NCBI GenBank assembly: GCA_026399075.1
Contig: JAPLRR010000026.1
Span: forward strand, 1 to 64,000
Direction of reading: 5' to 3'
Source: Methylococcales bacterium
Lineage (GTDB): Bacteria > Pseudomonadota > Gammaproteobacteria > Methylococcales > Methylomonadaceae
DNA length: 64,000 nucleotides
Positions 51,452 through 61,791 of this stretch are shown here, piece after piece (position 1 is the first letter of the stretch; each line of letters opens with the position of its first letter). Under the pieces are notes generated by a model. That model worked only from the letters and a program-made list of their open reading frames with translations, had not been told where the DNA came from and did not search any database. The position numbers were made by a program, and so were the translations under genes.

Positions 51452-52006
51452 ATGTATGTGTTATCCGCGATTATCAGTTTGACCTTGTTGGGCTTATTTT
51501 TGGGCTTATTGCTGGGCATAGCGGCCAAATATTTAAAGGTCGAAAGCAGCCCGATAGTCGATGAGCTAGAGGCGTTGTTACCGGGTTCGCAATGTGGGCA
51601 ATGCGGTTTTCCGGGTTGTCGTCCAGCCGCCGAAGCTTTGGCCGAAGGTAAGGCCGCTGCGACGATGTGCCCGCCAGGCGGCAGCGCCCTCGCTGAACAA
51701 ATCGCTGCCTTATTGGGTTTGGATTTGGATTTGACCGAGGTCAAGGAGCCCGAGCTATTAGTTGCCAGGGTCAGTGAAGCAACCTGTACTGGCTGTACCC
51801 GTTGTTTTAAAGTCTGCCCCACCGATGCCATTGTTGGCGCACCTAAGCAGATCCATGCGGTGGTGGCTGATGCCTGCATAGGTTGCAAAAAATGTGTGGA
51901 CGTATGCCCGACCGAATGTTTGCAAATGCACCCCATTGAAGTCACTTTGCGTAACTGGCGTTGGGCCAAGCCTGTTTTGCCCGAAATGAGTAACTCCTTA
52001 TGTTAA
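51452..52006 (+). CDS. rnfB: Rnf complex iron-sulfur subunit B
   Basis: RnfB carries the [4Fe-4S] clusters that pass electrons to or from ferredoxin. An N-terminal membrane helix (YVLSAIISLTLLGLFLGLLL) precedes the cluster motif CGQCGFPGC with a more distal cysteine (MCPPGG) and two ferredoxin-type motifs, CTGCTRCFKVCP and CIGCKKCVDVCP. I start it at 51452 because AGGAAGA lies just before it and the sequence then matches family starts; the frame is open inside rnfA. It has 184 residues and overlaps rnfC by 7 nt. Confidence 0.95.
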   Translation: MYVLSAIISLTLLGLFLGLLLGIAAKYLKVESSPIVDELEALLPGSQCGQCGFPGCRPAAEALAEGKAAATMCPPGGSALAEQIAALLGLDLDLTEVKEPELLVARVSEATCTGCTRCFKVCPTDAIVGAPKQIHAVVADACIGCKKCVDVCPTECLQMHPIEVTLRNWRWAKPVLPEMSNSLC

Positions 52007-53487
52007 GTTTTTTCTCTAAACCGCGTATCCAAGGCGGTATCCATGCGGAGGGGCACAAGGCCGCAACTGCCACACAGCCGATAGTGTATACCTTTCCGTT
52101 GCCGGAAAAATTGTATATCCCTTTGCAGCAACATGTGGGAAAACCGGCCGAACCGTTGATCCGCGTCGGTGACAAAGTGCTTAAGGGCCAGTTGCTGGCT
52201 TATAGCCAAGGGCTGATTTCAGCACCTGTCCATGCACCCAGTTCCGGCATTATCCTAGATGTGAACGACTATCCGGCCCCACATCCCTCGGCCTTGCCTA
52301 TCCGCATGATTGTGCTGGAAACCGATGGCAAAGACGAATGGATAGACACCCAGACGATTACCGACCCATTCCAACTACCCCCAGAAGACATCAGTTTGCG
52401 GGTAGGTGCGGCGGGCATTGTGGGCTTAGGTGGGGCGACTTTTCCTACCGCAGTTAAGCTCAATATGGGGCGTGAAAACCACATCGACATTTTGATCATT
52501 AATGGTGCGGAATGTGAACCTTATTTAAGTTGTGATGACCGCTTGATGCAAGAACGGGCTGAACAGATTATTGATGGCGTCCGCATCATGCTACATGGCA
52601 TGGACACTAAAAATGCCGTGGTGGCGATAGAAGATAATAAGCCCCTTGCTTTTAAGGCAATGCAAACGGCGGCTTTACCGTATCCCCAGATTAAAGTGAT
52701 GCAAATTCCCACCCGTTATCCCATGGGTTGGGATCGCCAATTAATCCGTTTTGTGACGGGCAGGGAAGTGCCCGTGGGTTGCCGTTCGTCAGAAATCGGC
52801 GTGACCATCCACAATGTCGGCACAGCCCATGCCGTGCACAAGGCAATTCGGTACGGCCAGCCTTTGGTGGCCCGCGTTATCACTGTCTCAGGCGGGGCAG
52901 TAAACCGTCCGATGAATGTGGAAGTACCTCTGGGCACATTAATCGCTGAGTTGTTCGCCTTTTGCCAAGTCGATGCAGAAAATACCGCGCGCATTATTAT
53001 GGGCGGGCCTATGATGGGTGATGCGTTACCACATACTGGCTTACCCACCGTCAAAGCCACTAGCGGCATTTTGGCGCTAACCCAAGATGAACTGAAAAAT
53101 ACCGATGAACAAGCCTGCATCCGTTGCGCCCGCTGTGTCAGCGTTTGCCCGGCGGGTTTGCGGCCGCTGGACATGGCGAACAACATCCGGATCAACCAAC
53201 TGGATGCTGCTGTAGATTTGGGTTTAAAAGATTGCATCAGTTGTGGTTGCTGCTCTTTTATTTGCCCGTCTAATATCCCCTTGGTGCAATATTTTAAATA
53301 TGCCTCAGGTGAAGTGGCGGCCAGGCAGCAAGCCCAGCACAAATCGGAACAAACCAAGCGCTTGATTGATGCCCGTAATGCCCGTATGGAACGCATTGCC
53401 CAACAGCAACTTGAAGAAGAGCAAGCCCGAATAGCGGCTAAACTGGAGCGGGAGCGCCTAAAAGCAGAACAGGAGGTGTCAGCATGA
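52000..53487 (+). CDS. rnfC: Rnf complex NADH-binding subunit C
   Basis: RnfC holds the flavin and NADH site and two [4Fe-4S] clusters. The protein has the N-terminal barrel (GGIHAEGHKAATATQPIVYT), the NADH/FMN region (VGAAGIVGLGGATFPTAVKL and NGAECEPYLSCDDRLMQE) and cluster motifs CIRCARCVSVCP and CISCGCCSFICP. The C-terminus is a charged helix (RIAQQQLEEEQARIAAKLER), shorter than the alanine-rich tails of enteric RnfC. It overlaps rnfB by 7 nt and rnfD by 4 nt. The 495 residues are normal for non-enteric members. Confidence 0.95.
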   Translation: MLSFFSKPRIQGGIHAEGHKAATATQPIVYTFPLPEKLYIPLQQHVGKPAEPLIRVGDKVLKGQLLAYSQGLISAPVHAPSSGIILDVNDYPAPHPSALPIRMIVLETDGKDEWIDTQTITDPFQLPPEDISLRVGAAGIVGLGGATFPTAVKLNMGRENHIDILIINGAECEPYLSCDDRLMQERAEQIIDGVRIMLHGMDTKNAVVAIEDNKPLAFKAMQTAALPYPQIKVMQIPTRYPMGWDRQLIRFVTGREVPVGCRSSEIGVTIHNVGTAHAVHKAIRYGQPLVARVITVSGGAVNRPMNVEVPLGTLIAELFAFCQVDAENTARIIMGGPMMGDALPHTGLPTVKATSGILALTQDELKNTDEQACIRCARCVSVCPAGLRPLDMANNIRINQLDAAVDLGLKDCISCGCCSFICPSNIPLVQYFKYASGEVAARQQAQHKSEQTKRLIDARNARMERIAQQQLEEEQARIAAKLERERLKAEQEVSA

Positions 53488-54554
53488 TTGTCCATAAAAA
53501 ACCGACAAGTGGGGCACATATTGGCGCTAAGGTAACGGTCAACCATATTATGTGGCAAGTCGTTTTGGCACTGGTGCCCGCCACTGCATTTGGGCTTTGG
53601 TGCTTCGGCTGGCCCGCCTTGAATCTGTTTGTCATTACGGTGGCATCCGCACTATTTTTTGAAGCCTTTTGCATACGCTTGAAAGGCAAACCCGCCAAGC
53701 CCGTGCTGATGGACGGTTCGGCGCTATTGACTGGCTGGTTATTGGCCATGACTTTGCCGCCTTGGGCTCCGTGGTGGATAGGTGTGGTCGGCGCAGGGTT
53801 GGCCATCATTTTAGGCAAACAAGTCTATGGCGGCTTGGGGCAGAACTTGTTCAACCCTGCGATGTTGGCAAGGGTGGCATTGCTGATTTCCTTCCCGATA
53901 GAAATGACCAGCTGGATAGATGTATCGCCTTTGTTTTTTTCCCAATCGCCTGGCTTGGTCGATAGTTGGCGAATCACCTTTGAAGGCATGGCTAGTTTTG
54001 ATGCGGCTACCGGGGCAACAACGCTAGGCTATATTAAAACCGAATTTTCGCAAAACCACCTGTTGTCCGAGATATTAAAAGATTATTCCGGCTTTTTAAA
54101 CTTTATCGGCTGGACACGCGGCAGTTTGGGGGAAACCTCAACTTTATTATTGCTTATCGGCGGCATTTGGTTAATCAAACAAGGCATCATTGACTGGTAT
54201 ATTCCCGGCTCATTATTGCTGACAGTGGCCTTGTTGGCGGCTGGCTTCCATGCCATAGACAGCCAGCATTATGTCAGCCCATTGCTGCATTTAAGCTCAG
54301 GCGGCTTAATGTGCGTGGCATTTTTCATCGCCACGGATTATGTCACCTCACCCAACACCAAACTCGGCCAGCTAGTTTTTGGCGGTGGTTGCGGTCTGTT
54401 GATTTTTGTCATACGGACATGGGGGGCTTATCCCGAAGGCTCGGGGTTTGCGGGATTGTTGATGAATGCAGCAACGCCCCTAATCGATTATTACATACGC
54501 CCCAGAATCTATGGACGTGACCGTCAAGGAAAACCCCTTGAAATTCCCAAATAA
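53484..54554 (+). CDS. rnfD: Rnf complex membrane subunit D
   Basis: RnfD is a polytopic subunit with a covalently bound FMN. The 356-residue protein has about nine membrane helices and HIGAKVTVNHIMWQVVLALV at the start. LMDGSALLTGWLLAMTLPPW and QNLFNPAMLARVALLISFP are family hallmarks. The FMN threonine is expected in ATGATTLGYIK, where the usual motif is SGATP. FFIATDYVTSPNT follows in the C-terminal half. The start overlaps the rnfC stop (ATGA). Confidence 0.94.
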   Translation: MIVHKKPTSGAHIGAKVTVNHIMWQVVLALVPATAFGLWCFGWPALNLFVITVASALFFEAFCIRLKGKPAKPVLMDGSALLTGWLLAMTLPPWAPWWIGVVGAGLAIILGKQVYGGLGQNLFNPAMLARVALLISFPIEMTSWIDVSPLFFSQSPGLVDSWRITFEGMASFDAATGATTLGYIKTEFSQNHLLSEILKDYSGFLNFIGWTRGSLGETSTLLLLIGGIWLIKQGIIDWYIPGSLLLTVALLAAGFHAIDSQHYVSPLLHLSSGGLMCVAFFIATDYVTSPNTKLGQLVFGGGCGLLIFVIRTWGAYPEGSGFAGLLMNAATPLIDYYIRPRIYGRDRQGKPLEIPK

Positions 54555-54571
54555 TCCCTTGAGCCTAAGCC

Positions 54572-55282
54572 ATGAAATTTGACCCGACTAACTTTTCGCA
54601 CTGGCAAGAAAAAATCGCCCTTGTTAAAGCCTTTTTAAAGGTTTGGCTAGAGCCATCGAATTTGGCCCGGCTACGGCCTACCTTGGAATTTCAGACCGGC
54701 GTGTTAGCAGGTTTTGCTTTGCTGGCCAGCGTTTTGCTGGGTGTCACCAATTGCAGTACCGAAAGCACGATTTTGCAACGGCTAAATGAGGATTTGGCCA
54801 AATCGCTGGAAGAAGTTGTCCCTAATGATCTCCATGATAATGACATGCTTCTGGACACCGTCACTATCCCCTCCGCTGACTACAATTTGGGGGCGGATGA
54901 AACAACCGTTTATTTGGCCAAAAAATCCGGCAAAGTGACTGCGGTTTGTTTTAAGTTTGTTGCGCCAGATGGCTATTCAGGCGCTATCAACATGATTATG
55001 GGCATAGACCGCGACGGCACTCTGTTAGGGGTGCGCGTCCTCAGCCATAAAGAAACCCCGGGGTTGGGGGATAAAATTGAGGTGGCAAAATCAGATTGGA
55101 TTTTAAGTTTTGTGGGCCGTTCTTTGGATAACCTGACCCAAGCACAATGGGCGGTAAAAAAAGATGGCGGCGTGTTTGATCAATTTAGCGGTGCCACCAT
55201 AACCCCGAGGAAGTCGGTGCAAGCAACTTACCGCGGCCTACAATTGTTTAAGGCGCACCAAGCGCAGCTCATTAACCCTTGA
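54572..55282 (+). CDS. rnfG: Rnf complex FMN subunit G
   Basis: RnfG is a single-pass subunit with a covalent FMN facing the periplasm. The FMN site is FSGATITPRKSV, where the threonine of SGAT carries the flavin. HKETPGLGDKIEVAKSDWIL is a family signature. The membrane helix is GVLAGFALLASVLLGVTN (about 46-63). Unusually, ~45 residues (KFDPTNFSHWQEKIALVKAF...) precede that helix, whereas most RnfG proteins start almost at it. The alternative is a downstream start, but no ribosome site supports one, and the gap to rnfD is only 17 nt. Confidence 0.93.
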   Translation: MKFDPTNFSHWQEKIALVKAFLKVWLEPSNLARLRPTLEFQTGVLAGFALLASVLLGVTNCSTESTILQRLNEDLAKSLEEVVPNDLHDNDMLLDTVTIPSADYNLGADETTVYLAKKSGKVTAVCFKFVAPDGYSGAINMIMGIDRDGTLLGVRVLSHKETPGLGDKIEVAKSDWILSFVGRSLDNLTQAQWAVKKDGGVFDQFSGATITPRKSVQATYRGLQLFKAHQAQLINP

Positions 55283-55292
55283 GGAAGTCGCC

Positions 55293-55982
55293 ATGATCTT
55301 ATCAGAAACCTACCGTAAAATCGCAGTTGACGGTATTTGGAACAATAACATCGTTTTCGGGCAAAATTTGGCACTGTGCCCTTTGCTGGCAGTCACCGGC
55401 ACAGCCACCAATGGTTTGGGCATGGGCTTGGCCACTTTGGTGGTCATTATCGCCTCCAATGGCCTTATCTCCGTTGCGCGGCATTTAATCCCCAGTGAAA
55501 TCCGCATCCCCATTTTTGTGCTACTGATTGCCGCATTGGTCACCTTAGTTGATATTTTAATGAATGCGTGGGCGCATGAACTATACAAAGTCTTGGGCTT
55601 GTTCATTGCCCTGATAGTCACCAACTGCGCCTTGTTGGGCAGGGCTGAAGCCTTTGCCTCCAAGCAGCCAGTCAGGGATGCTTTATGGGATGGCCTGATG
55701 ATGGGTTTGGGCTTTACTTTGGTATTGGTAGCACTGGGTGCGCTAAGGGAGATTAGTTCTGCTGGCACCCTATTTGCCAACGCCTCCTTGTTGTTGGGCG
55801 ATTCGTTTAAGTTTTTGGAAGTGACGGTTATCCCCAATTACAAAGGATTTTTACTGATGGCTTTACCGCCGGGCGGGTTTATTATGTTGGCGTTTTTGAT
55901 CGTTGGGAAGCGTCTCATAGACCAAAAACTTGTGCAAAGAAATACCCGCACTGTGCCATCAGGCGCAGTAGTGGCTGAATAA
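55293..55982 (+). CDS. rnfE: Rnf complex membrane subunit E
   Basis: RnfE is a six-helix membrane subunit related to RnfA, with which it forms the membrane core. The 229-residue protein opens GIWNNNIVFGQNLALCPLLA and has the RnfE signatures LGLFIALIVTNCALLGRAEA and DGLMMGLGFTLVLVALGALR, ending in ALPPGGFIMLAFLIVGKRL. TGAGGAAGT at 55280-55288 is a good ribosome site that overlaps the rnfG stop codon. Confidence 0.95.
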   Translation: MILSETYRKIAVDGIWNNNIVFGQNLALCPLLAVTGTATNGLGMGLATLVVIIASNGLISVARHLIPSEIRIPIFVLLIAALVTLVDILMNAWAHELYKVLGLFIALIVTNCALLGRAEAFASKQPVRDALWDGLMMGLGFTLVLVALGALREISSAGTLFANASLLLGDSFKFLEVTVIPNYKGFLLMALPPGGFIMLAFLIVGKRLIDQKLVQRNTRTVPSGAVVAE

Positions 55983-55998
55983 CTTCTGGAGCAGTCTT

Positions 55999-56259
55999 AT
56001 GAATGTTGGGGTTTGTTACGCGGAATTCGACAGGCAATTGTGGATGCGGCTGGAAGTGCCTGACAGCAGCACCATTGAGGAAATAATCGGACTGTCCGGC
56101 TTGTTAAAGACATTTCCTGAAATTAATTTGGCCAACCAAAAAGTCGGTATATTTGGCAAAATTGCCGCCTTGGATACGGCAGCTAAAGAGGGGGATAGGG
56201 TGGAGATTTATCGCCAGATTACCGTTGACCCACAAACCGTGCAACGGCGAAGGCGTTGA
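55999..56259 (+). CDS. rnfH: RnfH family protein
   Basis: RnfH is a small ubiquitin-like-fold protein often encoded at the end of rnf operons. The 86-residue protein has VGVCYAEFDRQLWMRLEVPD, VGIFGKIAALDTAAKEGDRV and EIYRQITVDPQTVQRRRR, all typical. Its function is not known. A role in assembling or stabilising Rnf is inferred from genetic context. CTGGAGCAG at 55985-55993 is the ribosome site, and it is the last gene of the operon. Confidence 0.9.
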   Translation: MNVGVCYAEFDRQLWMRLEVPDSSTIEEIIGLSGLLKTFPEINLANQKVGIFGKIAALDTAAKEGDRVEIYRQITVDPQTVQRRRR

Positions 56260-56271
56260 AACATACAGCGA

Positions 56272-57297
56272 TTAGCTATCCCCAATAATCTCCCGCAATA
56301 CGGACGTAGCATAACTTCCGGCAGGCAAGGTAAATTCCAGCATCAAGGTATTGGCGTCAATAAACTGCCAGTGTAAATCTGGCACATTGACCCGCAAAGC
56401 CCGCCGGTCAAGCTCAAGACCGCTGGCAACCAAACCTTGGGCCAGATCTGGGTACGTATCGATAACCGCTTGCTCAAGCGCCAAAGCATCTGCCGATACG
56501 CTGGACTGGCCCTTGCCCCACAACACACCGCTAGGATGGATAGTGTGGTCTGCCAGCCGCCTGAGGACATCAGCATCTGGCAACAGCGAATTGAAACAAC
56601 TATGCGATTGGTCAAACAGATAAGTGTCACCCGCTAGCGCTTGGTCCCACTGGTTTTGTCTTATGCGGCAAGCCAACACTTGGTTGAAAAGAAACGAGCG
56701 GGCCGCCGACAAATAGAGGCTACGTTGTTCACGCCCCACTTTTTTGCCTTGAAACATGGCCAGCGCCTTGTTGACATTTTGGCCTTCATTGCCAAACCGT
56801 TGCGGGCCGTAATAATTGGCTATGCCGCCAACTTTTATAGCTTCCAGTTGTTGCAGGGTTTTAGCTTGGTCGCCTTGCCAATCACGGATGCGCAGTTTAA
56901 AACGATTGCCGGACAACACCCCGCGCTTTAATTTTCGGGCATGGCGCACCGTATATAGCACTTTTATGCTGTCTGTTGCAAATGCCGCCCAATCAGGATC
57001 TTCTTTGCCGGGCAGCCACACGCTAAACCATTGGCGGGTAACGGCATGGCGATCTTTTAAACCCGCATAACTGACATCGCGTTGCCTGACATTAGCGAAC
57101 CGCGACAATTGCCGGGCGACATAATCCGTGTTTTCGCCAATTTTTTCTATCAGCAAAAACGTGTGCTCCCCTGATCCTGATGGTTCAAAGGCAAGATTTT
57201 CGATGACGATAAAATCTTCTGGGACACTGCGGATTTTACCAACGCCGCTGGGTTGCCCATAAACATAAGGCCAATCGGGGATTTCGTAGGATTGCAT
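56272..57297 (-). CDS. truD: tRNA pseudouridine(13) synthase
   Basis: TruD makes pseudouridine 13 in tRNA-Glu. The catalytic aspartate lies in SYAGLKDRHAVTRQWFSVWL. The N-terminal PEDFIVIENLAFEPSGSGEH and the internal NYYGPQRFG are family motifs. I start it at 57297 (MQSYEIPDWPYVYGQPSGVG) by alignment with known TruD; the frame continues to a GTG at 57348, 15 bases after the ispF stop. Neither has a clear ribosome site. It follows ispD and ispF on the same strand, as in many gammaproteobacteria, and is convergent with the rnf operon. Confidence 0.93.
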   Translation of the reverse strand: MQSYEIPDWPYVYGQPSGVGKIRSVPEDFIVIENLAFEPSGSGEHTFLLIEKIGENTDYVARQLSRFANVRQRDVSYAGLKDRHAVTRQWFSVWLPGKEDPDWAAFATDSIKVLYTVRHARKLKRGVLSGNRFKLRIRDWQGDQAKTLQQLEAIKVGGIANYYGPQRFGNEGQNVNKALAMFQGKKVGREQRSLYLSAARSFLFNQVLACRIRQNQWDQALAGDTYLFDQSHSCFNSLLPDADVLRRLADHTIHPSGVLWGKGQSSVSADALALEQAVIDTYPDLAQGLVASGLELDRRALRVNVPDLHWQFIDANTLMLEFTLPAGSYATSVLREIIGDS

Positions 57298-57363
57298 AAA
57301 GGCCACGTTGGCAAGATTTAGGGAGGCCGCAGTTTTTGCCACGCCCACTGGATTTTTAAGTGG

Positions 57364-57837
57364 CTATTTTTCGATCAGGACGATGGCCTGCACCGCAATG
57401 CCTTCTTTGCGGCCTTCAAACCCCAGTTTTTCCGTGGTGGTGGCTTTGACATTAATGGCATCAACCGCGACATTTAAGTCTTCGGCAATATTTTGGCACA
57501 TAGCCGCTATATGTGGCGCCATTTTTGGGGCTTGGGCAATAATTGTCATGTCGGCATTGACCAGCCGATAACCCAAATCTTGGACAATCTGGTAAACATG
57601 CCGCAATAACACCCGGCTGTCCGCACCTTTAAAGTTAGGGTCGGTGTCGGGGAAATGCTTGCCTATATCACCTAAAGCCGCCGCGCCCAGCAATGCGTCA
57701 CACAGCGCATGCAACACCACGTCGCCATCGGAATGCGCTTCCAAACCTCGTTCATAATCAATGCTGACACCCCCTAAAATAATCGAGTTGCCCTCGTTAA
57801 AACGGTGTACGTCATAGCCTTGCCCTACTCTAATCAT
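57364..57837 (-). CDS. ispF: 2-C-methyl-D-erythritol 2,4-cyclodiphosphate synthase
   Basis: IspF is the fifth enzyme of the MEP isoprenoid pathway. The 157-residue protein has the zinc ligands in GQGYDVHRF and the paired histidines and aspartates in [40 protein letters not shown] and [14 protein letters not shown] are further signatures. Its start overlaps the ispD stop by 8 nt, and truD follows after 66 nt (or 15 nt with the longer start). Confidence 0.95.
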   Translation of the reverse strand: MIRVGQGYDVHRFNEGNSIILGGVSIDYERGLEAHSDGDVVLHALCDALLGAAALGDIGKHFPDTDPNFKGADSRVLLRHVYQIVQDLGYRLVNADMTIIAQAPKMAPHIAAMCQNIAEDLNVAVDAINVKATTTEKLGFEGRKEGIAVQAIVLIEK

Positions 57838-58528
57838 GTTGCTGCCCCATATAAAATTGCGCTAATGCCAAGTCTTCAGGCCGGGTGATTTTAATATTGT
57901 CCGGGCGACCTTCGACGATTTTTGGTTGCAAGCCCTGTATTTCCAAAGCGCTGGCCTCATCGGTGATGGCGAGGTTTCCTTGCCCAGATTCAAGGGCATT
58001 TTTTAACATGCCATAGCGGAACATTTGTGGGGTAAGCGCCCGCCAGATATGGCTACGATCCAAGGTGCCAAGAATGGTCTGGCCTTGCACGTTTTTTAAG
58101 GTGTCGTGGGAAGATAAGGCCAAAATGCCGCCCACTTCATCGTTGACCAAGGTATTGATAAGAAGATGTATATCCGCAGCGGTAAGACAAGGCCGCGCGG
58201 CATCATGCACCAACACCCAATCCTCATCGGCGGCCACATCCCGTATAGCGCTGAGTGCAGAAAGTACGGAATCGGCCCGTTCCTTGCCCCCTGGGGCAGT
58301 GATGACTTGATGATGGCTGGACACTTCAAGCTCAGGCCAATAAGGGTCTTCTGAAGAAATGGCAACAGCAATGGCCGCAAAAACCTCGGCACTTAATAAG
58401 CGCAATAAGGTATGTTCAATAACCGTTTTTCCGGCAAGTTCAAGGTATTGTTTGGGGCGGTCGGCATTCATGCGCTTACCGACACCGGCAGCAGGGACAA
58501 CGGCCCAGAATTTAGTTGTTGGGGTCAT
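57830..58528 (-). CDS. ispD: 2-C-methyl-D-erythritol 4-phosphate cytidylyltransferase
   Basis: IspD is the third enzyme of the MEP pathway. It has the nucleotide-binding start [20 protein letters not shown] and the motifs [16 protein letters not shown] and [12 protein letters not shown], with ITDEASALE near the end. The 232 residues are normal. In many gammaproteobacteria ftsB lies directly upstream. Here a channel gene and a phosphoesterase gene intervene. No strong ribosome site is seen. Confidence 0.95.
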   Translation of the reverse strand: MTPTTKFWAVVPAAGVGKRMNADRPKQYLELAGKTVIEHTLLRLLSAEVFAAIAVAISSEDPYWPELEVSSHHQVITAPGGKERADSVLSALSAIRDVAADEDWVLVHDAARPCLTAADIHLLINTLVNDEVGGILALSSHDTLKNVQGQTILGTLDRSHIWRALTPQMFRYGMLKNALESGQGNLAITDEASALEIQGLQPKIVEGRPDNIKITRPEDLALAQFYMGQQHD

Positions 58529-58596
58529 AAATAAAATAAAGCTACTGGGGTAGTCCAGCTGGCTGGTTGGCCAACGGAATAAAAAAACCTAGCCGG

Positions 58597-59088
58597 CTAT
58601 TGGCGTTCATTGTTGGCTAACGAAGACAATTGCATTTCCAACGCCGACATACGTTCATGCAGCCTTGCCAGTTCACGGAGAATTTGGCTCTCTTCTGTTT
58701 CGATGCGGCTGGTTTGTTGCTCGATCAGTTGCACATCACTACCCCAAGTATCCATGTTTTTGCCAATCAGCGTCACTGACAACAGGGCGGTGAACAATGA
58801 AAATACCGCCAAGCCGAACAAAATCAACGTAGCCGAAAGCAAGCGCCCCAAAAAAGAGGTGGGGACCACATCGCCAAACCCCACATGGGTCATAGTGACC
58901 CATGCAGACCATATCCCATCAATGAGTGAGGGAATATTGGGATCCAGCATATAAAGCAAAAAACCTGCCGCTATAGACACTGCAAATGCCAGGACTAACA
59001 AGTAAAGCAAGGCCCGTTTACCCCGAAGGTCAGTCAAAAGGTTATTAAACAGATGAAAAGCTTCGCTACGTGCCGCTAAAATATTCAT
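58597..59088 (-). CDS. Two-helix potassium-channel-like protein
   Basis: This 163-residue protein has an ion-channel pore domain: a first helix (RALLYLLVLAFAVSIAAGFL), a pore loop with filter THVGFGD (67-73) and a second helix (LLSATLILFGLAVFSLFTAL). A C-terminal coiled coil (about 118-155) could hold the tetramer together. The usual filter is TVGYGD. Here HVGFGD keeps the backbone pattern, so potassium selectivity is likely but not certain. There is no RCK domain. It lies between ispD and a metallophosphoesterase on the same strand. Confidence 0.85.
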   Translation of the reverse strand: MNILAARSEAFHLFNNLLTDLRGKRALLYLLVLAFAVSIAAGFLLYMLDPNIPSLIDGIWSAWVTMTHVGFGDVVPTSFLGRLLSATLILFGLAVFSLFTALLSVTLIGKNMDTWGSDVQLIEQQTSRIETEESQILRELARLHERMSALEMQLSSLANNERQ

Positions 59089-59168
59089 AATCGCCCCCTC
59101 ATTTTCGGATGCTGTTTGTTATTTTGATAAGGAATTATAGTCTTCTTTGCCGACTAGCGCTTGGGGGA

Positions 59169-60035
59169 TTAGTTTTTCGCACCCAGCACAACGACCGCTA
59201 TTTCTGGAGGGACCCTAAACCTCACAGGCAAAATGCTGGTGCCTATCCCCGTAGTGACAAACATCGTACGCCCGCCCTCAGTGATCGTTCCTATGGCAAA
59301 CTTTTCCCCATACCTCGAAGGCACTATTAATCGGCCCAATAAAGGTAAACTTACTTGTCCGCCATGCGTATGGCCCGCAAAGGTAATGGCGATATCTTCG
59401 GGCAATTCGTAAAAAATATCCGGGTTATGAGTGAAGGCAATAACCGTTGCGGCATTTGGAATAGCCTGCATTGCCCGCTTGGTATCGTAATGGCCACCCC
59501 AAAAATCACCGATGCCTGCAAGCCAAAAATCACAAGTACCGCTTTGTAAGTGTAAGGAATCATTTTCTAACAAACGAATACCATTATCATGGAACGCCGA
59601 TTTTACGCTAGCCGCGCTATACCACCAATCATGATTGCCTAGCACCGCATAAACGCCTAATTTTGCCGATAATTTTTTCAGTTCGCGGGCGATGGGCTCC
59701 GGCCTGACAAATGAGCCTCCTACCACTTCATGAATCACGTAATCACCCGCCAATAAAATTAAATCAGGGTGTAGCGCGTTGGTGGCTTCGACAACTTTGA
59801 CCAAATTGTCCAAATGGTTATGGGGGGAGCCGACATGTAAATCAGCAAGCACAACAATTTTTAGCCCATCACAGCTTGATGGCCATAATGGTAGTTTGAT
59901 GGTGGTTTGGGTGGTGATAAATCGTGATGGCTCGAACCAAAAGGCCCACAAGCCCAATACTGAAAATACAATCAATAACAATAGGGAGATAGGCTTTACT
60001 GTTGTTGCAAGATGGCTTTTCGCTGGATTGTGCAA
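59169..60035 (-). CDS. Membrane-anchored metallophosphoesterase (YkuE/YaeI-like)
   Basis: A membrane helix (ISLLLLIVFSVLGLWAFWFE) is followed by a calcineurin-like catalytic domain: LADLHVGSPHNHLD, LLAGDYVI, VLGNHDWW, AFTHNPDIF and FAGHTHGGQVSLPL. All metal ligands are present. Relatives such as YkuE and YaeI are metal-dependent and act on membrane lipids (for example UDP-diacylglucosamine-like or phospholipid substrates), but the substrate here is not known. The 288 residues are normal. It follows ftsB by 11 nt, inside the eno to ispD block. Confidence 0.85.
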   Translation of the reverse strand: MHNPAKSHLATTVKPISLLLLIVFSVLGLWAFWFEPSRFITTQTTIKLPLWPSSCDGLKIVVLADLHVGSPHNHLDNLVKVVEATNALHPDLILLAGDYVIHEVVGGSFVRPEPIARELKKLSAKLGVYAVLGNHDWWYSAASVKSAFHDNGIRLLENDSLHLQSGTCDFWLAGIGDFWGGHYDTKRAMQAIPNAATVIAFTHNPDIFYELPEDIAITFAGHTHGGQVSLPLLGRLIVPSRYGEKFAIGTITEGGRTMFVTTGIGTSILPVRFRVPPEIAVVVLGAKN

Positions 60036-60046
60036 GTTTACCCGCC

Positions 60047-60319
60047 CTATTTTTCAAGCACCTGAAAAAATGTCTCCCCTTCCCTCACCATACCAAGTTC
60101 ATCCCTGGCCCGCTCTTCCAAAGCGTCCTGGCCTTTCCTTAAATCTTCCACTTCGGCGTATAGCGCTTCATTGCGCTCTTTTTTTTCTTCCACTTGTCCG
60201 TTAAGCTCATTAAGCCGTTGTTGGTACGCTTTAATTTCTTCAACACTCCCATCACCATGCCATAAGCGGTATTGGAGCAGGCCAACCAATAGGATACTAA
60301 CTGCAAGCAGAACTTTCAT
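60047..60319 (-). CDS. ftsB: Cell division protein FtsB
   Basis: FtsB is a bitopic division protein that forms a coiled coil with FtsL and recruits FtsW/FtsI through FtsQ. The protein has the short N-terminal membrane helix (KVLLAVSILLVGLLQYRLW), a coiled coil and the signature GQDALEERARDELGMVREGE with FFQVLEK at the end. I choose the ATG at 60319, which matches known FtsB starts; an ATG at 60325 and a more distant one at 60376 are also in frame. It follows eno, as in most gammaproteobacteria, with a hairpin between them. Confidence 0.9.
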   Translation of the reverse strand: MKVLLAVSILLVGLLQYRLWHGDGSVEEIKAYQQRLNELNGQVEEKKERNEALYAEVEDLRKGQDALEERARDELGMVREGETFFQVLEK

Positions 60320-60341
60320 AGTCATAATAAAAACCAAGACT

Positions 60342-60368
60342 AAAGGCGCAAGCGGTGCTTGCGCCTTT
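60342..60368 (-). terminator. Hairpin between eno and ftsB
   Basis: AAAGGCGCAAGC and GCTTGCGCCTTT form a perfect 12-bp stem with a 3-nt loop. It lies 14 bases after the eno stop codon. The T tract is short, so it probably lowers ftsB expression relative to eno rather than stopping it completely. Confidence 0.6.
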
Positions 60369-60381
60369 ATGCCCAAATCAA

Positions 60382-61671
<1,290 letters not shown>

Positions 61672-61791
61672 TTACTCCGAAGGTTAATAATAAGGCAACG
61701 GTGTGTTGCATATAAGTTGAAAATCAAAGTTGATTTTAGGATAAAGGAAAATATTAAACTGTATCAAACGTCATCCTAAATGCAGGATTAA

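Noticed and set aside
57298-57348. Longer truD start at GTG 57348
   Set aside because: It adds 17 residues not matched in known TruD, and the ATG at 57297 aligns with family starts. It is not fully excluded.
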